Virus record (IMG/VR): IMGVR_UViG_3300042527_000123
Span: 1 to 33,410 of that record
DNA length: 33,410 nucleotides
Direction: 5' to 3' (one strand)
Source of the DNA: a virus
A model generated the notes under the pieces. It saw only the letters and a program-made list of their open reading frames with translations. It was not told the DNA's origin and did not search any database. Shown here in pieces: positions 1 to 7,224 of the stretch (the stretch's first letter is position 1; each line of letters begins with the position of its first letter). A program made the translations under genes and the position numbers.

Positions 1-287
1 AAGCACGACGCCTCCCACGGGCAGGAACCAAAGACATCGGTGACGTTGCCATCGAACTCCGCAACGGTCACGTCGTAGTGGTTGAGGCCAAGAATGTGCG
101 AGCCAACAAGGTACCAGAGTGGCTTGCTGAAGCAGACGTGGAAGCAGACAACTATCAAGACAAGTACGACACACCCTGCTACGGGGTTGTGGTTCGCAAG
201 TCACCTGGTAAGAATGCTTCTGGTGGTGTTGTGATGATGACGCAAGAAACCCTACTGAACCTGCTACGGTGGAATGGACTAGCATGA
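1..287 (+). CDS. PD-(D/E)XK nuclease, resolvase-like (5' end cut off)
   Basis: This frame is open from base 3 and the gene begins before the window. The visible 94 residues contain GTKDIGDVAIEL followed by VVVVEAKN. That is the D ... (D/E)xK arrangement of PD-(D/E)XK nucleases such as VRR-NUC or Holliday-junction resolvase-like phage enzymes. The rest is a short charged tail. Such enzymes cut branched or linear DNA during phage recombination and replication, and the primase genes that follow fit that role. The stop overlaps the next start as ATGA. The internal GTG at 78 lies inside the active-site strand and is not a start. The exact family is uncertain. Confidence 0.6.
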   Translation, partial: ARRLPRAGTKDIGDVAIELRNGHVVVVEAKNVRANKVPEWLAEADVEADNYQDKYDTPCYGVVVRKSPGKNASGGVVMMTQETLLNLLRWNGLA

Positions 288-448
288 TCGGACACTTTTG
301 GTTCCAGTTCAGGTACTGGATCGCTGGCAAAATCGTCGGCCTAGATATCCTTGACGAAGTAAACTCCGCCTACGAATCCGGCAGGGAATGGGGCAGGACA
401 GAACGTTGGGGATTCAACAAAACCCAAGATGATGTCCCAACAGTTTGA
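284..448 (+). CDS. Small hypothetical protein (54 aa)
   Basis: It starts with ATG overlapping the previous stop (ATGA) and ends inside the first codons of the primase zinc-finger gene, so it is translationally coupled on both sides. The N-terminus is aromatic (MIGHFWFQFRYWIAG); the rest is charged, with ESGREWGRTERWGF. No family was recognised. The tight ATGA coupling and the lack of any other good frame support it as a real gene. Confidence 0.55.
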   Translation: MIGHFWFQFRYWIAGKIVGLDILDEVNSAYESGREWGRTERWGFNKTQDDVPTV

Positions 449-809
449 CATTTGGCCCGTGCTAGAACACTACGGGTGGGTACTCCCCGCCCCCCGTGGA
501 GTGTGGCAGTCAGTACGGTGCCATGTGCACGAAGACCAGCACGCATCCTGCCGCGTCAGCCAAGACGCAGGCGTCATCAAATGCCTAGGGTGCGAGTTCA
601 AAGGCAGCGCAATAGACGTGGTTCGGCACTACGAAGGGATCGGTTACAAGGATGCTGTCAGTCGATGCGAGGAAATTACTGGCGGAAGCGGAGTGGGCGT
701 ACTACAGTCAAGTAGGGGATATAGCCGACTATCTTCTAGGTCGCGGGATCGACGGGGAAGCCGCACGTATACACCACCTCGGCTACGTAAAAGAACCAAT
801 GATCGGTGA
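429..809 (+). CDS. DNA primase zinc-binding domain (CHC2-like), frame 1 of a split primase
   Basis: The 126-residue frame carries C31-x2-H34 and C52-x2-C55, the zinc site of CHC2-type primases. It is followed by the typical helix SAIDVVRHYEGIGYKDAV. Such domains help primases bind the single-stranded template. From about residue 90 onward the sequence is Arg/Ser-rich and looks non-coding, while a TOPRIM frame opens at 652 in another phase. The zinc finger is therefore either a separate polypeptide or the front half of a +1 frameshift product joined to the TOPRIM part. It starts at ATG 429 or 432, overlapping the upstream stop by 20 bases. Confidence 0.75.
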   Translation: MMSQQFDIWPVLEHYGWVLPAPRGVWQSVRCHVHEDQHASCRVSQDAGVIKCLGCEFKGSAIDVVRHYEGIGYKDAVSRCEEITGGSGVGVLQSSRGYSRLSSRSRDRRGSRTYTPPRLRKRTNDR

Positions 810-1269
810 TGACGAGATGCGTGGCCGTCTGGCAATCCCCTATCTCACGCCTTCAGGTCCAGTCGATATACGTTTTCGATCCATCCACCCCGACGACTCC
901 CCCAAGTATTTGTCCCGTGCCGGGTCACAGCAACACATCTACAATGTGCTTGCCTTCCAAGATGACTCCGATATCATGTGTGTTTGTGAAGGTGAGATTG
1001 ACACGATCATCGTTAACACAATGGTTGGCGTACCTGCCGTGGGTATGCCTGGTGCTAACGGTTGGAAGAACTGGTATGCGCGTGCGTTCGCGGACTACCG
1101 GAAAGTATTCGTCCTAACAGACGGGGACCAGGCAGGTAGGGACATGGGTAAGAAGATTATGCAAGCGATTGACGTGGCCGTTGTGGTTCCTATGCCTGAC
1201 GGTATGGATGCTAATGAAGTCTATCTCCAAGAGGGAGCGGACGGTATCAGGAAGAGGTTGGGGTTGTGA
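652..1269 (+). CDS. DNA primase TOPRIM domain, frame 2 of a split primase
   Basis: A 205-residue frame that overlaps the zinc-finger frame by 158 bases. The N-terminal helix (IADYLLGRGID) is the usual primase lead-in. The TOPRIM signature is CEGEID at 112-117 (catalytic E113/E115) and VLTDGDQAG at 154-162 (acidic pair D157/D159), preceded by the PKYLSRAGSQ segment seen in phage primases. It should make RNA primers for phage DNA synthesis. The ATG at 652 has no well-spaced ribosome site, since AAGG touches the start, so a fused product made by frameshifting remains possible. No helicase domain is attached. Confidence 0.8.
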   Translation: MLSVDARKLLAEAEWAYYSQVGDIADYLLGRGIDGEAARIHHLGYVKEPMIGDDEMRGRLAIPYLTPSGPVDIRFRSIHPDDSPKYLSRAGSQQHIYNVLAFQDDSDIMCVCEGEIDTIIVNTMVGVPAVGMPGANGWKNWYARAFADYRKVFVLTDGDQAGRDMGKKIMQAIDVAVVVPMPDGMDANEVYLQEGADGIRKRLGL

Positions 1270-1427
1270 GCGAAGACGTGGCACTACTTGGTGTCATCAT
1301 CCTTGGTTCCATGATCGGTGGCTGGATTCTTGCCGCAGTGGTCATGTACATCACCGCGCAGATTGATGAACGTAAGTGGCGCAAGAGGGCAGTCGGTATC
1401 TTGGCTGAGAGGCGTGATCATGGATGA
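1266..1427 (+). CDS. Small single-pass membrane protein (53 aa)
   Basis: GTG start overlapping the primase stop (GTGA). Residues about 6-30 are a continuous hydrophobic helix (VALLGVIILGSMIGGWILAA). A basic cytoplasmic-type tail follows (DERKWRKRAVG), giving a predicted N-out/C-in one-helix topology. The ATGA-type overlap with the next gene at 1420 keeps it in the operon. No family was recognised. It might be a membrane anchor or a small lysis or exclusion protein, but nothing here decides that. Confidence 0.55.
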   Translation: MSEDVALLGVIILGSMIGGWILAAVVMYITAQIDERKWRKRAVGILAERRDHG

Positions 1428-1800
1428 TGCCTCCGCAGGATTGGGAGAGTCTTTTGCAAACTCTGAGAGGAATTGGCTTGGTTATCGAAAGCCAGAACCG
1501 GCAGACCGGCAAGATAACCCTACGGGTATACCCATTGCCCCGCCAAAACATCCAGGGTACGGTGTAACCACAGACGAACTCGCTGAGGCGCAACGCCGCT
1601 TCACGAACTATGCCCGGCTGCGTATCATGGGCACCGGGAACCGTGAGTATTCCCGTGGCGGGAAGCAAGCGTTTGAGGACATGTCTCTGCACCGCCTGAT
1701 TGAAGAGTTGCGGGATGAGATCGCTGACTCCGTGAACTATCTGACGTTCATGGATATTCAACTGTCACGCTGGAAGCGGACACTGGAGGAAAAAATATGA
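1420..1800 (+). CDS. Hypothetical protein, helical acidic C-terminus (126 aa)
   Basis: The start is ATG 1420 (MDDASAGLGES). The upstream extension of this frame lies inside the preceding membrane-protein gene and was excluded. The C-terminal half (RGGKQAFEDMSLHRLIEELRDEI, given as positions about 84-106, then ADSVNYLTFMD) has the E-x2-D-E-x2-D spacing found in small helical phage proteins related to MazG-like or dNTP-handling families. That similarity is weak. The stop overlaps the phosphoesterase start (ATGA at 1797). Confidence 0.55.
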   Translation: MDDASAGLGESFANSERNWLGYRKPEPADRQDNPTGIPIAPPKHPGYGVTTDELAEAQRRFTNYARLRIMGTGNREYSRGGKQAFEDMSLHRLIEELRDEIADSVNYLTFMDIQLSRWKRTLEEKI

Positions 1801-2537
1801 AACGAGTATGGGTTGTTTCCGACCTGCAGGTTCCGTTCCATGACAAGCGTGCCGTTGATGCGCTTGCTCAGTGTATCGCCGACTTGAAATCCAAGGACGA
1901 TATAGTAGTTACTATCGGTGACGAGATGGACTTCCAAACCATCAGCCGGTGGTCTGCCGGTACGCCGCTAGAATACGAGCGTTCTATCGGCAAGGATCGT
2001 GACGCCACGGTGCAAGTGTTGAAGGATCTGCAGGTGCAGCACATGATCCGGTCTAACCACACTGACAGGTTATATAACCAGGTGATGCGGCGGTTGCCTG
2101 GTCTGCTTGGACTGCCTGAGGTGGAGTTGCAGAACTTCCTGCGACTGCCTGAGTTGGGTATCACGTTCCATGAGGAAGCATTCCCTGTCGCACCCGGCTG
2201 GGTTGCTATGCACGGTGACGAGGCAGGCGTCAGTCAGATCGCTGGTCAGACCGCTGCCGGTCTAGTGAAGAAGGTTGGGCTGTCTGTGGTGTGCGGTCAC
2301 ACCCACCGCCTAGGGTTGCAGCCATTCACCACGTCCGTCAACGGGCATGTCACCCGCACCCTGTGGGGTTTCGAGGTTGGGAACCTGATGGACATGCGCC
2401 GTGCCAAGTATGCGAAGACACACAACTGGCAGCAAGGCTTCGGCATCCTCTACGTGGATGGCAACAAGGTACACCCGCAACCTGTTCCCGTGGAGAAGAA
2501 GTCCTTCGTCGTGGAAGGGGTGTCCTACTCGTGGTAG
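1797..2537 (+). CDS. Calcineurin-like metallophosphoesterase
   Basis: 246 residues with all the blocks of the metallophosphoesterase fold in order: SDLQVPFHD (residues 8-16, a D-x-H variant with Q), IGDEMD (about 40-45), RSNHTD (a GNHE variant), AMHGDE, and VVCGHTHRLGL. The His and Asp residues coordinate two metal ions for hydrolysis of phosphoester bonds. Phage members of this family sit in replication modules, and their substrates are mostly unknown. It starts at ATG 1797 within an ATGA overlap. It ends where the next gene's GTG begins. Confidence 0.85.
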   Translation: MKRVWVVSDLQVPFHDKRAVDALAQCIADLKSKDDIVVTIGDEMDFQTISRWSAGTPLEYERSIGKDRDATVQVLKDLQVQHMIRSNHTDRLYNQVMRRLPGLLGLPEVELQNFLRLPELGITFHEEAFPVAPGWVAMHGDEAGVSQIAGQTAAGLVKKVGLSVVCGHTHRLGLQPFTTSVNGHVTRTLWGFEVGNLMDMRRAKYAKTHNWQQGFGILYVDGNKVHPQPVPVEKKSFVVEGVSYSW

Positions 2538-3151
2538 ACGAAGGTGACAGCATCACCACTAACGATCTGAAGATCGCCAAGCAGGGTGCCATGTCAGCAA
2601 ACAGGTCCGGTCGTGGACTCGTCGCACCCGATGACCTCATTGCCGAAGCGAACATGTGGATGGTGCAGCATGTGGACAAGGTGGTGCTGTGGCACGGGCA
2701 AGGTAGGCATGGGCAGAACAAACTACGCAACGCCTGCCGTCAACGCTGCTTGACTGTCATCGCTAAGGAGCGACGCAAGCGGTCAGGGCTGCAGCCCGGT
2801 GACGTGTTCTACTACACCCCGCAGATGATCCGTGAACTGTTGCCTGACATTTTCGATGAGGACGACTGGACTGGTGGGTCCAACTCCCCGTCTTCAGAGT
2901 TACGTGGACCGTCACGTCCCGCTGAAGGCAACAACCGTCTGGCGATGATCGCTGACATTCGATCCGCATACTTCTACCTTCCGAAACGTGACCAGCAGTT
3001 CCTGTCCGACATGTACAAGGACGGTGGCCTGCCCGTGGATGTGATGAGTGTGCAGTGGGAAGTCACTGAGCGCACTATCCGTAGACGTGACGACAGGATC
3101 ATGGAGAAGATGGTTGAACGTTTGGGTGGCGAGCCACCGTGGGCACGCTAG
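2531..3151 (+). CDS. Putative sigma-factor-like HTH DNA-binding protein
   Basis: About 206 residues from GTG 2531, which overlaps the upstream stop; ATG 2590 is an alternative start. The N-terminal half (DDLIAEANMWMVQHVDKVV, then KLRNACRQRCLTVIAKERRKRSG) resembles the helical region-2 part of phage sigma-like proteins. The C-terminus (LPKRDQQFLSDMYKDGG ... VTERTIRRRDDRIMEKM) reads as a region-4-like helix-turn-helix. A factor redirecting host RNA polymerase would suit a gene between replication functions and glycosyltransferases. The family assignment is an inference from the helical pattern; a plain HTH regulator is the alternative. Confidence 0.5.
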   Translation: MVDEGDSITTNDLKIAKQGAMSANRSGRGLVAPDDLIAEANMWMVQHVDKVVLWHGQGRHGQNKLRNACRQRCLTVIAKERRKRSGLQPGDVFYYTPQMIRELLPDIFDEDDWTGGSNSPSSELRGPSRPAEGNNRLAMIADIRSAYFYLPKRDQQFLSDMYKDGGLPVDVMSVQWEVTERTIRRRDDRIMEKMVERLGGEPPWAR

Positions 3152-3720
3152 ATAACGTGTGGGTCACTGTCCCTGTCGGTGAGAGGGAACAGTACCTACC
3201 CAACCTACTCATGGGGTTGGTGGATTTCTATGACAGGATAGTGTTCGTCAACAACCACCGTGGATACACGACCTATCCTGGCGTGCACCACGTTGAAGAC
3301 TATGGACCCACGAACATTTACCGCTGGTGGAACACTGGCATCAACTACGCGCAACGTCACGGTGCAGAATACGTCGCCGTGTTGAACGACGACCTGGAGT
3401 TTGACACGGACTTCATCCGGCAATTCCATACCCACCTAGTAGGGAATAACCTGGCTATCGCTGACATGCACAACACCGGCAACGGTGGCGGGGCAGCATG
3501 GATCATGGACCTTAAGTACGGGCTCAGGTTGGACGAACGATACCGCTGGTACTACGGTGACACGGAACTGTTCAACCGTGCGATAGAGATGGGCAAGTTT
3601 GGGAAGTTCGTGTACGACAACTTCCGGCACCTAAACCCCAACGGCCACCTGGTATCGGACCCAGAGTTGGGTGCACTGGTCGCTGAAGATGAGGCACTGT
3701 ATTGGAGCAGACATGTTTAA
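3139..3720 (+). CDS. Glycosyltransferase, GT-A fold (family 2-like)
   Basis: 193 residues from GTG 3139. The Rossmann-like start (DNVWVTVPVGEREQYLPNLL) and the acidic metal-binding motif AVLNDDLEFD (about 76-85) fit a GT-A transferase that binds a nucleotide sugar through a divalent ion. GGGAAWIMD and the C-terminal EDEALYW are typical acceptor-side segments. It overlaps its neighbours by 13 and 8 bases and opens a run of three rightward transferase genes. Targets could be phage DNA, a virion protein or a host surface glycan; the sequence does not say which. Confidence 0.75.
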   Translation: MGTLDNVWVTVPVGEREQYLPNLLMGLVDFYDRIVFVNNHRGYTTYPGVHHVEDYGPTNIYRWWNTGINYAQRHGAEYVAVLNDDLEFDTDFIRQFHTHLVGNNLAIADMHNTGNGGGAAWIMDLKYGLRLDERYRWYYGDTELFNRAIEMGKFGKFVYDNFRHLNPNGHLVSDPELGALVAEDEALYWSRHV

Positions 3721-4423
3721 GAAGATTGATTACGACAAGAAGTTCGTCATCGGAACCCCACTCGTGGGCTGGAAGTGTGACAAGCACGAGGACATGTCGT
3801 GGCTGGAGCAGTCGCACCGCATCCTAGAACGTTTCCCAAACGCCATGTTCATGGCGGCTTTCGAGGTTGACCGCATGTTTGACTTGGAAAAGTTTGACCG
3901 TGTTATTCGTGGGCTCGCTGACATTGGAGGCACGTACTGGACGTACATGATCAACGACAACGAGAAGACAGTGAACGGGGGGAACCGGCTAATACGGATA
4001 GAGACGGGCAGGAACCTGGTGCGTGAGTACGCGCAGCGGCAGGAAGGAGTTGAAGCGGTCCTGTACGTGGACTCTGACACGCTGCTGACGCCAGAGATCA
4101 TTGAGGCCATGATGGAAGTGGACCGTGCACTTGTCGGTGTGCATGTGCCACAGTACAACTTGAACGGGCCATTCGTGAACGGTGACCGACGCCTGCAGGA
4201 GCATTGGACGACAGCGGGGATGCTGCTCGTCAACGCACCCGCATGTTGGGACATACCGTGGGGTCACATCAACGTGCGTGGCATGAGTGACGACCCAGCA
4301 TTCCAGTACCTCGCATCCCAGTTACCGTATGGCATGACGTGGGTTCGCAAGGACGTGCACGCCCAACACAAGGGCCATTTAATAGCGGTTGAGCAGCGTG
4401 GGATACCGGAGCGTAATGTCTAA
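3713..4423 (+). CDS. Glycosyltransferase, GT-A fold
   Basis: 236 residues from ATG 3713 (MFKKIDYDKKF). The longer upstream frame lies in the preceding gene and lacks a good start. Motifs: FVIGTPLVGWKCD at the N-terminus, an R-NLVREYAQRQEGVEAVLYVDSDTLLTPE block whose VDSDT is the DxD metal site, then GVHVPQYNLNGPF and TTAGMLLVNA. This pattern matches phage-encoded GT-A enzymes of the anp1/family-2 type. It lies between two other transferase genes with 8-base overlaps, so the three products are probably made together and may act in one pathway. Confidence 0.75.
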   Translation: MFKKIDYDKKFVIGTPLVGWKCDKHEDMSWLEQSHRILERFPNAMFMAAFEVDRMFDLEKFDRVIRGLADIGGTYWTYMINDNEKTVNGGNRLIRIETGRNLVREYAQRQEGVEAVLYVDSDTLLTPEIIEAMMEVDRALVGVHVPQYNLNGPFVNGDRRLQEHWTTAGMLLVNAPACWDIPWGHINVRGMSDDPAFQYLASQLPYGMTWVRKDVHAQHKGHLIAVEQRGIPERNV

Positions 4424-5150
4424 ATTTGAAATCTGGATCAACAACTACTACCACATGCACGGTGGGAACCGTGCCTTGCATGTGTTGCGTGACGAACTAC
4501 TGGTGCGTGACGTGGAAGCGTGGATGGCGTACGAGCGGCATGACCCTGACGCTGTGGCCGTGTATCCTGAGATCACGGGCGACAACCCAGGCAACCACGA
4601 CAAGGTGACACGGTGGCTGTTGAACACACCGACACAACCATTGCCCAGTGACCCTGCGTGGGCGTGGGAGAAGAACATGGGTGAGGACAAACTTCTCACC
4701 GTGAACATTATTGAGTTCGACCTGTTTCGTCCTTCCAGTAACAGTCGAAGCGGCACCGCATACTGGGTGGGGAAAGGTGTGAAGGATGAGAGTGTCATAC
4801 CGACTGGTAGTATTGAGATCACTCGCGGGAACTACACGACACGCAAAGAGATAGCGGAACTACTGTCCAGCATCAACTATCTCATCTCGTTCGACCCTTT
4901 CACAGCCATGAACCTAGAGGCCGTGCTGTGTGGAACCCCAGTCCTGGTGCAGGGCCATCACCCTGTCATGTCTAGGCAGCAGATCATCGACCACGGTTGG
5001 ACACCTTTCGGTGTGGCGTGGGACATGGAAGAACTAGATGAGGCACGGGCACAAGTACACTTAGCGTGGGACCATTACCGTAGCATGATCCCAGTGTTCA
5101 ACCGTAGGGTAGATGAGTTTGTTGAGAAAACCACGAGACTGTTCGGCTAG
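4416..5150 (+). CDS. Glycosyltransferase, GT-B-like (WsaF-type pattern)
   Basis: 244 residues from ATG 4416, overlapping the previous stop by 8 bases. Useful segments are WINNYYHMHGGNRALHVL at the N-terminus, VYPEITGDNPGN and VTRWLLNTP in the middle, and ISFDPFTAMNLEAVLCGTPVL at about 168-188. The last is the donor-binding E-A-x-x-x-G-x-P feature of GT-B retaining enzymes. The YPE ... NP ... RWLLN pattern is familiar from WsaF-like rhamnosyl or glycosyl transferases. Its stop shares CTAG with the convergent transferase on the other strand. Confidence 0.7.
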   Translation: MSKFEIWINNYYHMHGGNRALHVLRDELLVRDVEAWMAYERHDPDAVAVYPEITGDNPGNHDKVTRWLLNTPTQPLPSDPAWAWEKNMGEDKLLTVNIIEFDLFRPSSNSRSGTAYWVGKGVKDESVIPTGSIEITRGNYTTRKEIAELLSSINYLISFDPFTAMNLEAVLCGTPVLVQGHHPVMSRQQIIDHGWTPFGVAWDMEELDEARAQVHLAWDHYRSMIPVFNRRVDEFVEKTTRLFG

Positions 5151-6253
5151 AATGCTGACTTGTAGATCCCTGTTACCGTCACGGCCTGTGACTTGTGGTT
5201 AGCGAACTTCCCGAAGAAGTCAGTCCACTCGTGGGCACGGGCCTGGATACTGTGGTCCTTGATCGTAAGGTTCCGTTGCACTGCGGCTTCACGTTTCCGT
5301 GTCTTGTAGTCAAGAAGTTCAGTCAAGTTGCGAACCCAGTCGTCTGCGGTACGTGCCACACGACCGACACCTTGCTGCGATAGCAGTTCATACTCAGGCA
5401 ACGCTTGCGCTACGAACGGAATGTTCGATGCGGCGTACTCTAGTCCTTTGATGGTGGACTTGGCACGGTTGAAGTCGATCTCTGACAGGAACACGCAACC
5501 AATATCGAACGTCAGCATCTCGTGATACTTGTGCAACGGCATCATCCGTGACTTGATCATCCTGCCCACGGGCACACCGACTTCCTTCTGGAACTCTGGC
5601 GCGTCAGGCATGTGACCAGCATGATAGAACATCAGGTCATGCTCAGTGAGGAAGTCAGGCAGCCAGTCCTTTAGCCCATCTAAATCGTTAGACCGCCACT
5701 TCAACGCACCCGCCCACCCAAGCACGGGCTTACGGTTCTTCACGTCATGCTTAGCGAACTGGTCAGGGTTGATACCGTTACGTATCATCACCACGTTGTC
5801 ACGGAACTGCGAATAGTATTCCAGCAGGAACGGTGTCGTCACGGTAACCCAGTCGGCAGCCATGATCACAGCCTGATAGTGGTCCCTGTTCGCAACCTTA
5901 TTCTTCTCCGGGTCGGTGATCTCGTAAGCAAAGTTGGCCTCATGCAAACCGGGGTAGAAGTCGTCCACATCCACAACCACAACCTGACCTACATCCTGTG
6001 CCTGTTTGATTTGCATGGGCACCCACCTGTGCATCAGCATTTTCATCACGATCACGTCGAAACCGAACCTGGCCTGTGACCTGTTCAACCTGACACCGAA
6101 ACCACGTTCAGTTGCGAATGCGGGTGGACCGAACACTGTATCTGCATTACGTAGCGTGTTACGTGGCAGCAGGCAACGGTAGTAGGAGCAGCCACTGGGT
6201 CGTAGTATGCCTTGGTCTAGCAGCATGTCCTCCGCAACGAAGCCAACCCTCAT
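5147..6253 (-). CDS. Glycosyltransferase, GT-B fold (GT4-like)
   Basis: 368 residues, the last gene of the leftward block. It has an N-terminal Rossmann-like part (MRVGFVAEDMLLDQG, SGCSYYRCLLP) and a linker reading VIMAADWVTVTTPFLLEYYSQF and VVMIRNGINPDQF. The C-terminal domain has PVLGWAGALKWRSNDLDGL and FNRAKSTIKGLEYAASNIPFVAQ; the conserved K-x2-x-E is K-G-L-E here. This is the classic layout of GT4-type enzymes. Its ATG overlaps the upstream membrane peptide stop (ATGA). Its stop is shared with the rightward transferase operon, so the two transcription units end face to face with no spacer. Confidence 0.8.
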   Translation of the reverse strand: MRVGFVAEDMLLDQGILRPSGCSYYRCLLPRNTLRNADTVFGPPAFATERGFGVRLNRSQARFGFDVIVMKMLMHRWVPMQIKQAQDVGQVVVVDVDDFYPGLHEANFAYEITDPEKNKVANRDHYQAVIMAADWVTVTTPFLLEYYSQFRDNVVMIRNGINPDQFAKHDVKNRKPVLGWAGALKWRSNDLDGLKDWLPDFLTEHDLMFYHAGHMPDAPEFQKEVGVPVGRMIKSRMMPLHKYHEMLTFDIGCVFLSEIDFNRAKSTIKGLEYAASNIPFVAQALPEYELLSQQGVGRVARTADDWVRNLTELLDYKTRKREAAVQRNLTIKDHSIQARAHEWTDFFGKFANHKSQAVTVTGIYKSAF

Positions 6254-6333
6254 AGCATCACCAGGTACATCATGGACAGGACCGCTGCAGTGATCCCAAG
6301 CCCAGCCAGTACGACGATAGGATCAACCTTCAT
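6250..6333 (-). CDS. Single-helix membrane micro-protein (27 aa)
   Basis: A short frame, MKVDPIVVLAGLGITAAVLS followed by MMYLVML, that is almost one transmembrane helix. It has a good upstream ribosome site (GGAAGGTGAGAAAG) and ends in an ATGA overlap with the glycosyltransferase. Those two signals make it more than a chance frame. The function is unknown; a membrane partner for the transferase encoded directly after it is one possibility. Confidence 0.5.
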   Translation of the reverse strand: MKVDPIVVLAGLGITAAVLSMMYLVML

Positions 6334-6418
6334 TCTTTCTCACCTTCCGTTTCTTCCACTTCCAAATCCAAGAGTTACGTTTCTTGCTGTACTTCCATTT
6401 GCCGTAGAACTGTTTCAC
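6323..6418 (-). CDS. Trp/Lys-rich micro-protein (31 aa)
   Basis: The GTG start overlaps the previous stop (GTGA), and the 3' end overlaps the next gene by 11 bases. The product is extremely basic and aromatic: MKQFYGKWKYSKKRNSWIWK then WKKRKVRKNEG. It has four Trp and about fourteen Lys/Arg in 31 residues. Its alternating W/K pattern resembles cationic amphipathic peptides or a nucleic-acid-binding tail. No family was recognised. Confidence 0.45.
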   Translation of the reverse strand: MKQFYGKWKYSKKRNSWIWKWKKRKVRKNEG

Positions 6419-6774
6419 TCCGGCCTGCCTGGGTCGTTGTACCTGTCACGGGTGATCCAGTCATACTTAGGCACATCAAGCGCCTCCTCAAGAGCCTCCT
6501 CGTATGTTTCCGGATGGCTTGTCTTGTGCGTGTGTGTGTTCATCAACACGTCAAACCTCTTATCGGGTGGGATGTGGTTACCACACTCAATGAACTCCGG
6601 TTCGGTGTCACCCTCGTTCGTGTCATGCAGAGTCACATACACCACCTCGCCAGCGTCCACCTCACGGTCATCCGGCACACCATGTTTGTCCAGCCATCGA
6701 ACAAACTCACGAAGGTCACCCAACGTACGCACATCCGCTATCGCCATAGCGAAACCAGTAATCCGGATCTTCAC
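6415..6774 (-). CDS. Hypothetical protein (119 aa)
   Basis: The start is GTG 6774, chosen because GGAGGT lies at the right distance just upstream. The longer frame to 6807 would run into the neighbouring zinc protein. The N-terminus (VKIRITGFAMAIADVRTLGD, then LREFVRWLDKHGVPDD) is a mixed alpha/beta segment; the C-terminus is acidic. No catalytic motif was seen and no family recognised. GTGA overlaps on both sides place it in the leftward operon. Confidence 0.6.
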   Translation of the reverse strand: MKIRITGFAMAIADVRTLGDLREFVRWLDKHGVPDDREVDAGEVVYVTLHDTNEGDTEPEFIECGNHIPPDKRFDVLMNTHTHKTSHPETYEEALEEALDVPKYDWITRDRYNDPGRPE

Positions 6775-6941
6775 TTCCCACCTCCAGTCTGGTGCCCGCA
6801 GGCACACTTACCTAAACATTCCTCGTGCATGAACTCCGCCTGCGTGAACGCAGTCTCAGCGGCACGCACCTCACCCTTACCCATGTGTGCGATGCCACGC
6901 TCGTTTATCAGTTCTGCTGTGCTACATGAACGACATATCAT
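6771..6941 (-). CDS. Small zinc-binding protein (56 aa)
   Basis: It starts at ATG 6941 with GGAGG eight bases upstream. The long upstream frame is a shadow of the next gene. Residues include CRSC near the N-terminus and H-EECLGKCACGH near the C-terminus (H45, C48, C52, C54, H56 approximately), with a helix between. The CxxC plus H-x2-C-x-G-x-C-x-C-x-H tail is a pattern often met in small actinophage proteins of unknown function. Confidence 0.6.
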   Translation of the reverse strand: MICRSCSTAELINERGIAHMGKGEVRAAETAFTQAEFMHEECLGKCACGHQTGGGK

Positions 6942-7224
6942 CGTTAGCCTCCAGCGGGTCGGGACCGTCAGCGGGGCACGGGACAGTGACCAGTGCACCA
7001 CAGTGGGTGCAGATACCGTCCAGCATATACATTCCTGGCTGTTGTGTGTCTCCGTCGAACACGGCAGCGATGAGGAACATGTCGTAACCGCACGGGCACA
7101 CGTACGTGGGGACACCACGGTAGTCTGCACGTTCAGGGTTCACGACAGACTCAACCCACGGCAGTGGGTGTGCCGAAAAACCCTTGGAAATAAAGGACTT
7201 TTTGGCCCTCCAGAATCTCAGCAT
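6922..7224 (-). CDS. Zinc-ribbon protein (100 aa)
   Basis: It starts at ATG 7224 behind GGAAGGTGGTC. The ribbon is made of VCPCGYDMFL and ICTHCGALVTVPC, two C-x(1-2)-C knuckles about 25 residues apart on either side of a beta-strand-rich core (IAAVFDGDTQQPGMYML). The N-terminus is basic (MLRFWRAKKSFISKGF). It could bind nucleic acid or a host protein; no closer family was recognised. It overlaps the Rpf-like gene by 7 bases and the next zinc gene by 20. Confidence 0.65.
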   Translation of the reverse strand: MLRFWRAKKSFISKGFSAHPLPWVESVVNPERADYRGVPTYVCPCGYDMFLIAAVFDGDTQQPGMYMLDGICTHCGALVTVPCPADGPDPLEANDDMSFM

